DNA of 7,261 nt from Desulfobulbus sp. (lineage in GTDB: Bacteria > Desulfobacterota > Desulfobulbia > Desulfobulbales > Desulfobulbaceae): NCBI GenBank assembly GCA_017998195.1, contig JAGODN010000125.1:1-7261 (forward strand). The letters run 5' to 3'. Positions 1-6,861 of this stretch are shown in pieces (the stretch's first letter is position 1; the number at the start of each line of letters is the position of its first letter). The notes under the pieces were generated by a model. The model was not told the origin of the DNA, made no database searches, and saw only the letters and a program-made list of their open reading frames with translations. A program made the position numbers and the translations under genes.

Positions 1-591
1 CTGGGCTTCCGGCTGGCCATGAGCCGCAACCGGGCCATGGCCCCCGCACGCGGGGCCTACATCATGCTCATCGACGGCGACATCGTCGTTGATCGCCGTT
101 TTGTCGAGGATCACCGCGACTTCGCCCGGATGGGCCACTTCGTCCAGGGCACCCGGGTGCTGCTCGGCCCGGAACTCACCGAGCGGGTGCTGACCAGCGG
201 CGAACTGCGCTGGCCGCTTTTGGCCCGCGGGGTGGAGAACCGCAAGAACTGCGTGCGCTCGCTCCTGCTGGCGCGGCTGTTCTCCTTCCGCAGCCGGCGA
301 CTGCCCGGAGTGAAGACCTGCAACTTCGCCTTCTGGAGGGAGGACGCGCTGGCCATCAACGGCTTTAACGAGGAGTTCGTCGGCTGGGGACGGGAGGACT
401 CGGAATTCACCGCCCGGCTGCTCAACACCGGCGTGCGCCGGCAGAACCTGAAGTTCTGCGCACTCGGCTACCATCTCCACCACTCGATGAACGAGCGGGA
501 CCGGCTGGTCATCAACGATTCGATCCTCAGGCGGACCATCGACGAGAAGCTCCGCCGGTGCGAGCGGGGGGTGGATCAGTACCTGGGATGA
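1..591 (+). CDS. Glycosyltransferase family 2, C-terminal part (5' end cut by window)
   Basis: The reading frame is open from the first base, so the true start lies outside the window; the ATG at 19 is internal. The visible 196 residues begin inside the GT-A nucleotide-sugar-binding fold: an RNRAM-x-ARG helix leads into the strand IMLIDGD (residues 21-27), whose DGD is the metal/UDP-sugar-binding DxD. A GWGREDSEF motif at 128-136 matches the galactosyltransferase C-terminal signature (Glyco_transf_7C type), where the E-D pair usually includes the catalytic base. Such enzymes add sugars to capsule, O-antigen or other surface glycans from nucleotide sugars at the cytoplasmic membrane. No membrane segment is visible in this part. 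The gene converges on the next glycosyltransferase with 7 bases between stop codons. Acceptor and donor cannot be told from sequence. The family call is strong and the substrate is unknown. Confidence 0.88.
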   Translation: MGFRLAMSRNRAMAPARGAYIMLIDGDIVVDRRFVEDHRDFARMGHFVQGTRVLLGPELTERVLTSGELRWPLLARGVENRKNCVRSLLLARLFSFRSRRLPGVKTCNFAFWREDALAINGFNEEFVGWGREDSEFTARLLNTGVRRQNLKFCALGYHLHHSMNERDRLVINDSILRRTIDEKLRRCERGVDQYLG

Positions 592-598
592 GGCCGGC

Positions 599-1387
599 TC
601 AGCGATGCAGCTGCGGCGAGGGGGGCGGGTTCCAGTCGGACTGGAGTTCGTGGAGTTTGGCGTACTTGTAGAAGGTGCCCTCGAAGTTGCCGAGAGCGAT
701 GACAAAGCCGGGCCAGCCGTCGAGGAAGCCCCGCTTGAGCAGGTACATGTGCACAAAGGACCAGAGGCCGTGCAGCAGGGCGGTGGTCATGGAGCCGGTG
801 CGGCCGCGCTGGGCGAGCTTGCGGGCGCCGAGCGAGGAGTACTTGTTGGCCTTGTGCACCACCTCCTCCAGGTTCCTGAACGGGAACTGCCAGATGGGCT
901 GGCGCAGGTAGGCCACCGGTCGGTCGCTGACGATCCGGTACTCCTCGTGCACCGGGTCGTCGTCCTTGAAGACGAGCGCGCCCTTGCGGAACAGCTGCGG
1001 CTGGCGATAGTCCGGGTAGAAACCCGAGTGGCGCATCCAGCGGCCCATGAAGAAGTTGCGGCGGGGGATGTAGTAGGCGTCGGCCCGCGGGTCGGCGAGG
1101 CAGGCGAGGATCTCGTCGCGCGCCTCCGGGGTGCAGCGCTCGTCCGCGTCCAGGGAGAAGATCCAGTCGTGGGTGCAGGCGGCCATGGCCCGGTTGCGCA
1201 GGTCGCCGAAGCCGCGGAAATCGATTTGCACCACCCGCGCCCCCAGTTCCCCGGCAATGGCCGCGGTGTTGTCCTGGCTGTGCGAGTCGGCGAGCACGAT
1301 CTCGTCCGCCCACAGCACCGAATGGATCGCGTCGCGGATCTTTTCCGCCTCGTTGTAGGCGATGATGTAGACCGAGACCCTGTTCAT
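599..1387 (-). CDS. Family 2 glycosyltransferase, WaaE/KdtX-like (LPS core type)
   Basis: A 262-residue protein with the usual length and layout of the WaaE/KdtX/LgtF group, which transfers a hexose onto the inner core of lipopolysaccharide. The N terminus has the GT-A start VSVYIIAYNEA (residues 4-14), a WADEIVLADSHSQDNT segment (26-41) that resembles the nucleotide-binding strand and loop of this group, and LDADE (79-83) as the DxD motif. The C-terminal part has a hydrophobic stretch around 203-235 with GFLDGWPGF, typical of the group and likely to sit on the inner membrane. The ATG overlaps the stop of the upstream ATPase gene (ATGA at 1384-1387), and an AGGTGA at 1398-1403 can serve as ribosome binding site, so translation is probably coupled. 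The family call is firm. The LPS-core role is inferred from resemblance; another surface polysaccharide or a protein glycan is possible. Confidence 0.88.
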   Translation of the reverse strand: MNRVSVYIIAYNEAEKIRDAIHSVLWADEIVLADSHSQDNTAAIAGELGARVVQIDFRGFGDLRNRAMAACTHDWIFSLDADERCTPEARDEILACLADPRADAYYIPRRNFFMGRWMRHSGFYPDYRQPQLFRKGALVFKDDDPVHEEYRIVSDRPVAYLRQPIWQFPFRNLEEVVHKANKYSSLGARKLAQRGRTGSMTTALLHGLWSFVHMYLLKRGFLDGWPGFVIALGNFEGTFYKYAKLHELQSDWNPPPSPQLHR

Positions 1388-3621
1388 GCCTGGCGGATCA
1401 CCTGGGGCGGACGGGCCTTGGCCGCGCCGGCGAGTTGGACGACGATGCGGTCGGTCTTGTGCAGCCGCTCGACCAGAGTGCGGAACAGGTGGCGGGAGAC
1501 GTCCGGGTACTTCTCGATCAGCTCGGCGAGCTTCTCGCCGGGATACCGCTTGACCGTGCAGCGGCCGGCGGCGATCACCGAGGCCGAGCGCGGCTCGTCG
1601 AGGATGGCCGCCATCTCGCCGAAGTACTCACCCGGCTCGGTGATCTCGGCGATCTTCTTACCGGAGCGGAGCACCGCCACCTTGCCGCGCACCAGCTTGA
1701 AGAAGTCCCGATCCTTGTTGCCTTCCTGGATGATGATGTCCAGATCCTCGTACTCCTCCACGTCCGGGTTGACCAGGTAGGCGGGCAGGCTCTCCTCGTG
1801 GGCCACGGTCCGCCGGAGCACCTCCTCCACACTGGTCACGCCCTCGCGCGCCTTCTGCAGCCCGGCCTCGCGCAGGGTGTACATACCCTCCTGGACAGCG
1901 ACCTTGCGCAGCTGCTCCTCGCTGACCTCGGCCTGGATGGCCTTGGCCACCTCCTCGGTCACCTCCATCAGCTCGAAGAAGCCGACCCGTCCCTTGTAGC
2001 CGAGACCGTTGCATTCCGGGCAGCCCCTGGCCTTGTAGAGGTGCAGGCTGTCCAGTTCGCTCTCGCGGAAGCCGGCACCGAGCAGGAACGGGCGGTCGTA
2101 CTGGGCCGGGGTCTTGCACTTGGTGCAGAGCCGGCGGGCGAGCCGCTGGGACAGGACCATGGTCAGGGACGAGGCGAGGATGTAGGCCGGGATGCCGATG
2201 TCCACCATGCGGCTGACCGTGGCCGGCGAGTCGTTGGTGTGCAGGGTGGAGAACACCAGGTGACCGGTCATGGCCGCCTTCATGGCGATCTCGGCGGTCT
2301 CGATATCGCGGATCTCGCCCACCATGATGATGTCCGGATCCTGGCGGAGGAAGGCCTTGAGGGCGGCCGCGAAGGTCATGCCCACCTCGGGGTTGACATT
2401 CACCTGGTTGATGCCTTTGAAGTTGAACTCCACCGGGTCTTCGGCGGTGAGGATCTTGATGTCCTCCTTGTTGAGCGAGTTGAGCGCCGAATACAGGGTG
2501 ACCGTCTTGCCCGAGCCGGTGGGGCCGGTGACCAGCAGCAGCCCCTGCGGCCGGCTGAGGCAGCGCCTGAGCGAGGCGAAGGTGTCCGGGGTGAAGCCGA
2601 GCTTGGTCAGGTCGACGTTGAGCGATTCCTTGTCGAGGATACGCAGAACGATGCCCTCGCCATGCAGCAGCGGCAGGGTGGACACGCGGAAGTCCACCGC
2701 CCGGTTGCGGCCCAGGCGGATCTTGATGCGGCCGTCCTGGGGCACACGGCGCTCGGTGATGTTCAGCCCGGCGAGGATCTTCATGCGCGCGGCCATGGCG
2801 TTCTTGATGGTCAGCGGCAGGTTCATGGACTTGAACAGGGAGCCGTCCTTGCGGTAGCGGACCTGCATGGTCTTTTCGAACGGCTCGATGTGGATGTCGC
2901 TCACCCCGTCCTGCACCGCCTTGACCAGAATGCCGTTGACCAGCTTGATGATCGGCGCGTCCGAGGCGGAGAACTGCTCGTAGGCGCCCTCGTCGGCGCC
3001 GCCGCTCTCGATCTCGAATTCATCGGCCGCGTCCGACACCAGGGCGCCGAAGTCCTCGACCTGGGTGACGGTGGTCTCTTCCTTCTCGGACTCGAAGGTG
3101 AAGAAGGAGTGGTACTCCTCGTCGCTGATGCCGTAGTACTTGCGGTAGGCGTCGATGATGTCCTTGGCCGTGGACACGCAGACGGTCAGCTCCCGCTGGA
3201 CGATGTCCTGCAGCTGCTCGACCTCGAGCGAGTCGGTGGGCTCGCTCATGGTGAGCTGCAGGGTGTTGCCGGCCAGGCGCAGGGGAAAGGCCATGAACTG
3301 CCTGGCCGTTTCGTAGGGGAGCAGGGCCAGGGCATCCTGGCTGGGCGGCTCCTGCTCGATGGAGACCATGGTGAAGTTGTGCATCCGGCTGAGGAAGTTG
3401 GCGATGGTGTCGCGTTCGATGACACCGCTCTCCAACAGGATGCGCCCGAGTCGCTCGCCGGTCTTCTTCTGGACCGCCTTGGCCTCCTCGAACTGGGTGG
3501 CGGTGATGTAGCCCGCCTTGCTGAGCAGTTCCCCGATCTTGAGCTTGCCGGCGCCGGACTGGTCCTTGACGGTCCGTTTGGTGGAGCTTCTTTCTGGCTG
3601 CTGTCCGGGTCTGAGTGCCAT
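1384..3621 (-). CDS. PilB/GspE-family ATPase with N-terminal MshEN-like and C-terminal cyclic-nucleotide-binding domains
   Basis: A 745-residue secretion/pilus motor ATPase. Residues 25-165 form an MshEN/T2SSE_N domain with two 24-residue repeats (28-51 and 57-80) separated by 5 residues, the arrangement known to bind c-di-GMP; the second keeps RLG at 57-59, while the first begins KIG and the second ends in M instead of Q. An acidic linker (about 168-215) follows. The ATPase core has Walker A GPTGSGKT (366-373), an Asp box AEDPVE (393-398), Walker B DIIMVGEIRD (430-439), a His box STLHTN (458-463) and the zinc tetracysteine CTKC (499-502) plus CPEC (534-537), all intact. Residues about 622-725 add a cNMP-binding domain with FGE (667-669) and RSAS (678-681), the phosphate-binding cassette. 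PilB and GspE normally end before this point. No pilin or PilC gene is adjacent. The ATG at 3621 was chosen because the upstream extension would run through the promoter; no clear ribosome binding site precedes it. Confidence 0.92.
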   Translation of the reverse strand: MALRPGQQPERSSTKRTVKDQSGAGKLKIGELLSKAGYITATQFEEAKAVQKKTGERLGRILLESGVIERDTIANFLSRMHNFTMVSIEQEPPSQDALALLPYETARQFMAFPLRLAGNTLQLTMSEPTDSLEVEQLQDIVQRELTVCVSTAKDIIDAYRKYYGISDEEYHSFFTFESEKEETTVTQVEDFGALVSDAADEFEIESGGADEGAYEQFSASDAPIIKLVNGILVKAVQDGVSDIHIEPFEKTMQVRYRKDGSLFKSMNLPLTIKNAMAARMKILAGLNITERRVPQDGRIKIRLGRNRAVDFRVSTLPLLHGEGIVLRILDKESLNVDLTKLGFTPDTFASLRRCLSRPQGLLLVTGPTGSGKTVTLYSALNSLNKEDIKILTAEDPVEFNFKGINQVNVNPEVGMTFAAALKAFLRQDPDIIMVGEIRDIETAEIAMKAAMTGHLVFSTLHTNDSPATVSRMVDIGIPAYILASSLTMVLSQRLARRLCTKCKTPAQYDRPFLLGAGFRESELDSLHLYKARGCPECNGLGYKGRVGFFELMEVTEEVAKAIQAEVSEEQLRKVAVQEGMYTLREAGLQKAREGVTSVEEVLRRTVAHEESLPAYLVNPDVEEYEDLDIIIQEGNKDRDFFKLVRGKVAVLRSGKKIAEITEPGEYFGEMAAILDEPRSASVIAAGRCTVKRYPGEKLAELIEKYPDVSRHLFRTLVERLHKTDRIVVQLAGAAKARPPQVIRQA

Positions 3622-3685
3622 GGGCGTATCAAAAAGATCGTGGTCGAGGGAATATGTGCGCCCGCGAGGCGCGAGATTTTCGATC

Positions 3686-3714
3686 AGTGTACTACAAAAA
3701 AAAAAGGTGGTCAA
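3686..3714 (-). promoter_or_regulatory. Candidate sigma-70 promoter with a T10 spacer, for the ATPase-glycosyltransferase pair
   Basis: On the minus strand TTGACC (3709-3714, five of six to the -35 consensus) is followed after exactly 17 bases by TACACT (3686-3691, four of six to the -10 consensus). The spacer holds ten consecutive T (3696-3705). A start near 3679 would give a leader of about 58 bases before the ATG at 3621. The region is clearly more AT-rich than its surroundings. It was identified by eye and is not experimentally supported. Confidence 0.55.
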
Positions 3715-3763
3715 AAAAGAACCGGGAAAGACTCCGCACCGCGCCTGTTTCCCGGCGAGCGGC

Positions 3764-3804
3764 GGGGAGCGGCAGGGCGGGGCTGGCGGGCCGGGCGGCG
3801 GGGG
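3764..3804. other. G-run cluster (plus strand) / C-rich trailer of the thyX transcript
   Basis: Six plus-strand G runs of three to five bases lie at 3764-3767, 3775-3777, 3779-3782, 3788-3790, 3793-3795 and 3800-3804, separated by 7, 1, 5, 2 and 4 bases. This fits the usual G-quadruplex pattern. In the thyX transcript the same stretch is very C-rich and poor in G and U immediately after the stop codon, as in Rho-utilisation sites. Either role is inferred from composition only. Confidence 0.4.
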
Positions 3805-4737
3805 TCAGGCGAAGACGGTCGGGTAGCGGCGGCGCAGTTCGGCCTGCAGGGGAATCATCACCTCGCGCATGGACGGTTCGGCCGCCCGCGAGGTGCGCAG
3901 AGCGAGGATGTGGCGCCACTCGGCGAGGTTGGCGTAGACGATGATCTCGGTTTTGCAGGAGTTGGGCAGCACGGTGCGCGCCGCCTGGGCCGAGCTGGTT
4001 TCCAGGAGGCGCAGGTACTGGCGTTCCATGGCCGCCATGGACTCCTTCCATACCGCGAATTCCGGCGTGCCCTCGGCGAAGAACAGCGGTTTGATGAAGG
4101 TGACCTCGTTGCCGAACTTGTCGTCCGCATAGCGGCAGTAGCGCTGGCTTTCCTGGAGGAAGGTGCAGGGCCGGTGGCGGACCAGTTCGTGGGTGACGGC
4201 CCGGTTGACGATGAATTTCACCGCCAGGTGGCGGTGCCGGGCGAGGCGGTCGACGGGGAACCGCTCCACCTCGGCGAGCGGCACCTTGGCGACGGTGATG
4301 CCATCGGCCGCGGGGGCATCGGCATCGACCGGCAGACCCTCGAAGAAGTACGGGTGGCGAAGGGCGAGGAACCGGGCGATGGCGCGGGAGATGGGGTCGT
4401 CCGGGTGCTCGATGAGCATCTCGCGGAAGGCGCGCACCGAGCCGCTGACCAGCAGTCGGTCCGCGGCCGGCCGGTCGATCTGCAGGAACCTGGGCTGGCA
4501 GAAAAACAGCGCGCTCACCGCCTCGGGGCCGCAGTCCACCCGCAGGGTGAGTACGCCCATCTCGAGCACCGAGTTGTGGCCGTGTTCGGCCATCTTGCGG
4601 ACAAAGGGGATGGCCGATTGGGGGTCGATGCGGTGCTCGCTCTTGTAGCAGATGCGGCCGCAGTATTCGATGCGCACCGGCAGGCTCGCCTGGTCGAGGT
4701 CGTCGAGGACGCGGAAACTGGGATCGATGATGTGCAT
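3805..4737 (-). CDS. thyX: Flavin-dependent thymidylate synthase ThyX, long form
   Basis: ThyX methylates dUMP to dTMP using methylenetetrahydrofolate and FAD/NADPH, replacing ThyA. The signature RHRx7S is present as RHRPCTFLQES at residues 187-197, followed by QRY (198-200); S197 corresponds to the active-site serine. An early EHGHNSVLE (51-59) matches the conserved H-x-S-x-x-E segment, and the C terminus has NLAEWRHILALRTS (270-283), the usual W-R-x-x-x-x-R region. The protein is 310 residues, against roughly 220-250 for compact ThyX; the extra length lies between about 65 and 170, splitting the segment that normally runs straight into RHR. This looks like the known longer subfamily rather than a fusion. 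The ATG at 4737 was chosen because residues 1-30 align with a ThyX start; the frame stays open far upstream only as a shadow of nifS. No clear ribosome binding site is seen, and a terminator lies 23 bases upstream. Confidence 0.93.
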   Translation of the reverse strand: MHIIDPSFRVLDDLDQASLPVRIEYCGRICYKSEHRIDPQSAIPFVRKMAEHGHNSVLEMGVLTLRVDCGPEAVSALFFCQPRFLQIDRPAADRLLVSGSVRAFREMLIEHPDDPISRAIARFLALRHPYFFEGLPVDADAPAADGITVAKVPLAEVERFPVDRLARHRHLAVKFIVNRAVTHELVRHRPCTFLQESQRYCRYADDKFGNEVTFIKPLFFAEGTPEFAVWKESMAAMERQYLRLLETSSAQAARTVLPNSCKTEIIVYANLAEWRHILALRTSRAAEPSMREVMIPLQAELRRRYPTVFA

Positions 4738-4760
4738 GGCGGGACCGGGGCGGGGCAGGG

Positions 4761-4795
4761 AAAAAGGGCGGCGCCGCCCGGGGAGGACGGCGCCG
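4761..4795 (-). terminator. Intrinsic terminator between nifS and thyX
   Basis: On the minus strand an 11-bp GC stem (arms 4785-4795 and 4769-4779, one G-U pair, 5-base loop) is followed after three C by TTTTT (4761-4765). The 3' arm is also part of a perfect 14-base palindrome GGGCGGCGCCGCCC (4766-4779) that can fold alone and abuts the T run directly. It should end the nifU-nifS transcript, yet it sits only 23 bases before the thyX start codon, so it may act as an attenuator for thyX. Confidence 0.75.
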
Positions 4796-4808
4796 GCATG
4801 GCGGACAA

Positions 4809-5993
4809 TTACTTGTTCTCCTCCCAGAAGGGGCTCAGGGCCCGCAGCTTCTCGATGATCGGCGGCATGTGGGCGAGCACGAAATCGATTTCCTCCTCGG
4901 TGTTGTACACCGACAGGCTGAAGCGGATGGAGCCGTGCGCGGCGGTGAACGGCACGCCCATGGCGCGGAGCACGTGGCTCGGCTCGAGTGAGCCCGAGGT
5001 GCAGGCCGAGCCTGACGAGGCGCAGATGTTCAGCTGGTTCATGTGCAGCAGGATGGCCTCGCCCTCCACGTACTCGAAGCTGATGTTGGCGGTGTTCGGC
5101 AGCCGCAGTTCCTGGTGACCGTTCAGCAGGGCCTTGGGTACGGAGGTGAGCAGCCCGTGTTCGAGCTTGTCGCGCAGGGCGCGCACCCGGGTGTTTTCCT
5201 CCTCCATCTTGGCCGCGGCCAGCTCGCAGGCCCGGCCGAGGCCGATGATCGAGGCCACGTTCTCGGTACCGCCGCGCCGGCCGCGTTCCTGGTGGCCGCC
5301 GTTCATGAAGGGCACGAACGGCGTGCCCTTGCGCACGTAGAGCACGCCCACGCCCTTGGGGGCATGGAGCTTGTGGCCGGAGAGGCTGAGAAAGTCGATG
5401 GCCGAGTCGCGCAGGTTGATCGGGATCTTGCCCACCGCCTGGACCGCGTCGGTGTGGAAGAGGATGCCGCGCTCGCGGGCGATGCGCGCCATCTCCTCCA
5501 CCGGGAAAATGACCCCGGTCTCGTTGTTGGCCCACATGGCACTGACGATCACCGTCTCGTCGGTGAGGCTGTCGCGGAACCGCTGCACGTCCAGGGTGCC
5601 GTCGCTGTGCACGTGCAGCCGGGTGGTGTGATACTTGCGGCCGGTGAACAGCTCCAGGTTGTCGCACAGGTTCTTCACCGCCGGATGCTCCACCCGGGTG
5701 GTGACCAGGTGGTTCTTCTCCGGATAGGTCTGCAGGGCGGAGAGGATGGCGGTGGAGTCGCTCTCCGTGCCGCAGCTGGTGAACACGATCTCGCCGGGGT
5801 CGGCGCCGAGCAGGGCGGCGACCTGCTCCCTGGCCCGGGCCACGGCCCGGCCCACCTGGCCGCCGAAGGTGTGCATGGAGGAGGGGTTGCCGTAGTAGTC
5901 GCTCAGGTAGGGCATCATCGCCTCGAGCACCTCGGGGGCGATCCGGGTGGTGGCGTTGTTGTCCATGTAAATGACCTGGTCGGGCGCAGCCAT
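4809..5993 (-). CDS. nifS: Cysteine desulfurase NifS
   Basis: A PLP enzyme that converts cysteine to alanine and passes persulfide sulfur to the NifU scaffold. The 394-residue length is normal. Visible landmarks are YMDNNATT near the start (9-16), SCGTESDS (73-80) for phosphate binding, H103 stacking over PLP, TDAVQ (181-185) with D182 and Q185, the Schiff-base lysine in SGHK (K208), RGGTEN (240-245) and the catalytic cysteine C331 in SGSACTSGS. The motif forms (SCGTES and the short active-site loop) fit the NifS/IscS class I enzymes, NifS more closely. The start overlaps the nifU stop as TGATG, with a strong ribosome binding site inside nifU. No nitrogenase genes are visible, so a general Fe-S role is as likely as a nitrogen-fixation role. 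Confidence 0.96.
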   Translation of the reverse strand: MAAPDQVIYMDNNATTRIAPEVLEAMMPYLSDYYGNPSSMHTFGGQVGRAVARAREQVAALLGADPGEIVFTSCGTESDSTAILSALQTYPEKNHLVTTRVEHPAVKNLCDNLELFTGRKYHTTRLHVHSDGTLDVQRFRDSLTDETVIVSAMWANNETGVIFPVEEMARIARERGILFHTDAVQAVGKIPINLRDSAIDFLSLSGHKLHAPKGVGVLYVRKGTPFVPFMNGGHQERGRRGGTENVASIIGLGRACELAAAKMEEENTRVRALRDKLEHGLLTSVPKALLNGHQELRLPNTANISFEYVEGEAILLHMNQLNICASSGSACTSGSLEPSHVLRAMGVPFTAAHGSIRFSLSVYNTEEEIDFVLAHMPPIIEKLRALSPFWEENK

Positions 5994-6829
5994 CAGCGGT
6001 CCTCCTCGACGATCAGGGTGTCCACCACCTGTTCGCGCAATTTTTTCTCCACGTATTCCTTGAGGGTGGTGCGCGACGAGTAGCAGTTGGCGCAGGCTCC
6101 GCGCAGCGACACGGTGACGAAGTCGCCGTCCACGTCGACCAGCTCGATATCACCGCCGTCCTTCTTCAGGCCCGGCTTGATCTCGCGCTCGATCACCTCC
6201 TCGATCTTCTTGATCTTCTCCAGGGTGGTCATGCGCCTGGGGCGGACCGTGCCGGCGGGTACGGCGGTGGCCGTCTCGGAGGATTCCGCCAGCAACTGGC
6301 GCAGTTTGCCCTCGCACTTGCCGCAGCCGCCGCCGGCCTTGGTGTAGTTGGTGATCTCTTCCACCGAGGTGAGAGAGTTTTCACGGATGGCGCGGATGAT
6401 CTCCAGGTCGGTGACGCCGAAACACTCGCACACCACTTCGCCCTGGGCCATGGGCAGGATGGCGCCGGTGTAATCGGCGATGGCCGCCTCCAGGGCCTCG
6501 CGGCCCATGACCGAACAGTGCATCTTCTCCTTGGGCAGGCCGCCGAGGGCCTGGGCGATGTCGTCGTTGGTCAGCTTCTTGGCGTCCTCCAGCTTCATGC
6601 CCTTGAGCATCTCGGTGAGTACCGAGGAGGAGGCGATGGCCGAGGCGCAGCCGAAGGTCTTGAACTTGGCGTCGGTGATCACCTGGTTCTCGTCCACCTT
6701 GATGGTCAGCCGCAGGGCGTCGCCGCAGGCGATGGAGCCGACATTGCCGACGCCGTCCGCCCCCTCGATCTCGCCGACGTTCCTCGGGTTGATGAAATGG
6801 TCCTGCACTTTCTCCGTATAATCCCACAT
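5993..6829 (-). CDS. nifU: Fe-S cluster scaffold NifU (three-domain)
   Basis: A 278-residue scaffold on which Fe-S clusters are built with sulfur from NifS. The IscU-like N domain (1-125) has the cluster ligands C35 (with D37), C61 and C105. The central BFD-type [2Fe-2S] domain has C134, C136, C169 and C172. The C-terminal Nfu domain (about 202-278) has the CANC motif at C246/C249. All ligands are intact and the order is that of classical NifU, unlike stand-alone IscU. The ATG at 6829 gives the standard N terminus MWDYTEKV; only a weak purine stretch (GAGAA) precedes it. The gene is directly followed by nifS with a one-base overlap, making a coupled pair. No IscR or HscA/B genes are in the window, consistent with a NIF-type rather than ISC-type system. 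Confidence 0.96.
   Translation of the reverse strand: MWDYTEKVQDHFINPRNVGEIEGADGVGNVGSIACGDALRLTIKVDENQVITDAKFKTFGCASAIASSSVLTEMLKGMKLEDAKKLTNDDIAQALGGLPKEKMHCSVMGREALEAAIADYTGAILPMAQGEVVCECFGVTDLEIIRAIRENSLTSVEEITNYTKAGGGCGKCEGKLRQLLAESSETATAVPAGTVRPRRMTTLEKIKKIEEVIEREIKPGLKKDGGDIELVDVDGDFVTVSLRGACANCYSSRTTLKEYVEKKLREQVVDTLIVEEDR
6001..6006 (-). promoter_or_regulatory. Ribosome binding site of nifS
   Basis: AGGAGG on the minus strand lies seven bases before the nifS ATG (5991-5993), inside the last codons of nifU. It confirms the chosen nifS start and supports coupled translation across the TGATG overlap. Confidence 0.8.
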
Positions 6830-6861
6830 GGCCGGTTCTCTGTCCCTGATGAATGGATGGT

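Noticed and set aside
592..598. Bidirectional terminator between the convergent glycosyltransferases
   Set aside because: The gap is seven bases with a GCCGGC palindrome but no usable stem-loop with T runs on either strand.
605..1780. Plus-strand open frame of 391 codons antisense to the WaaE-like glycosyltransferase
   Set aside because: It has no recognisable domain, and the minus strand carries a clean glycosyltransferase with all motifs.
3656..3682. Small GCGCC/GGCGC hairpin followed by TTTT on the plus strand, a possible terminator
   Set aside because: The stem is only five pairs, the T run is short, and no plus-strand gene ends there. It lies in the leader of the minus-strand ATPase gene and may be chance pairing.
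3622..3714. TTG-initiated N-terminal extension of the ATPase by 31 residues
   Set aside because: It would start inside the -35 box and read through the T run and the likely transcription start. The MshEN repeats already begin 27 residues after the ATG at 3621.
1435..5118. Very long plus-strand open frame (1227 codons) antisense to the ATPase gene, thyX and part of nifS
   Set aside because: It crosses three genes and their intergenic gaps, its translation is low-complexity and rich in H, L, V, G, E and D without any domain, and the opposite strand encodes clear conserved proteins. Such stop-free antisense frames are common in GC-rich DNA.
4738..5667. Upstream extension of the thyX frame, giving a 620-residue protein
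   Set aside because: The added part is an out-of-frame shadow of nifS, rich in R, H, P and G, and would read through the terminator. ThyX homology starts at the ATG at 4737.
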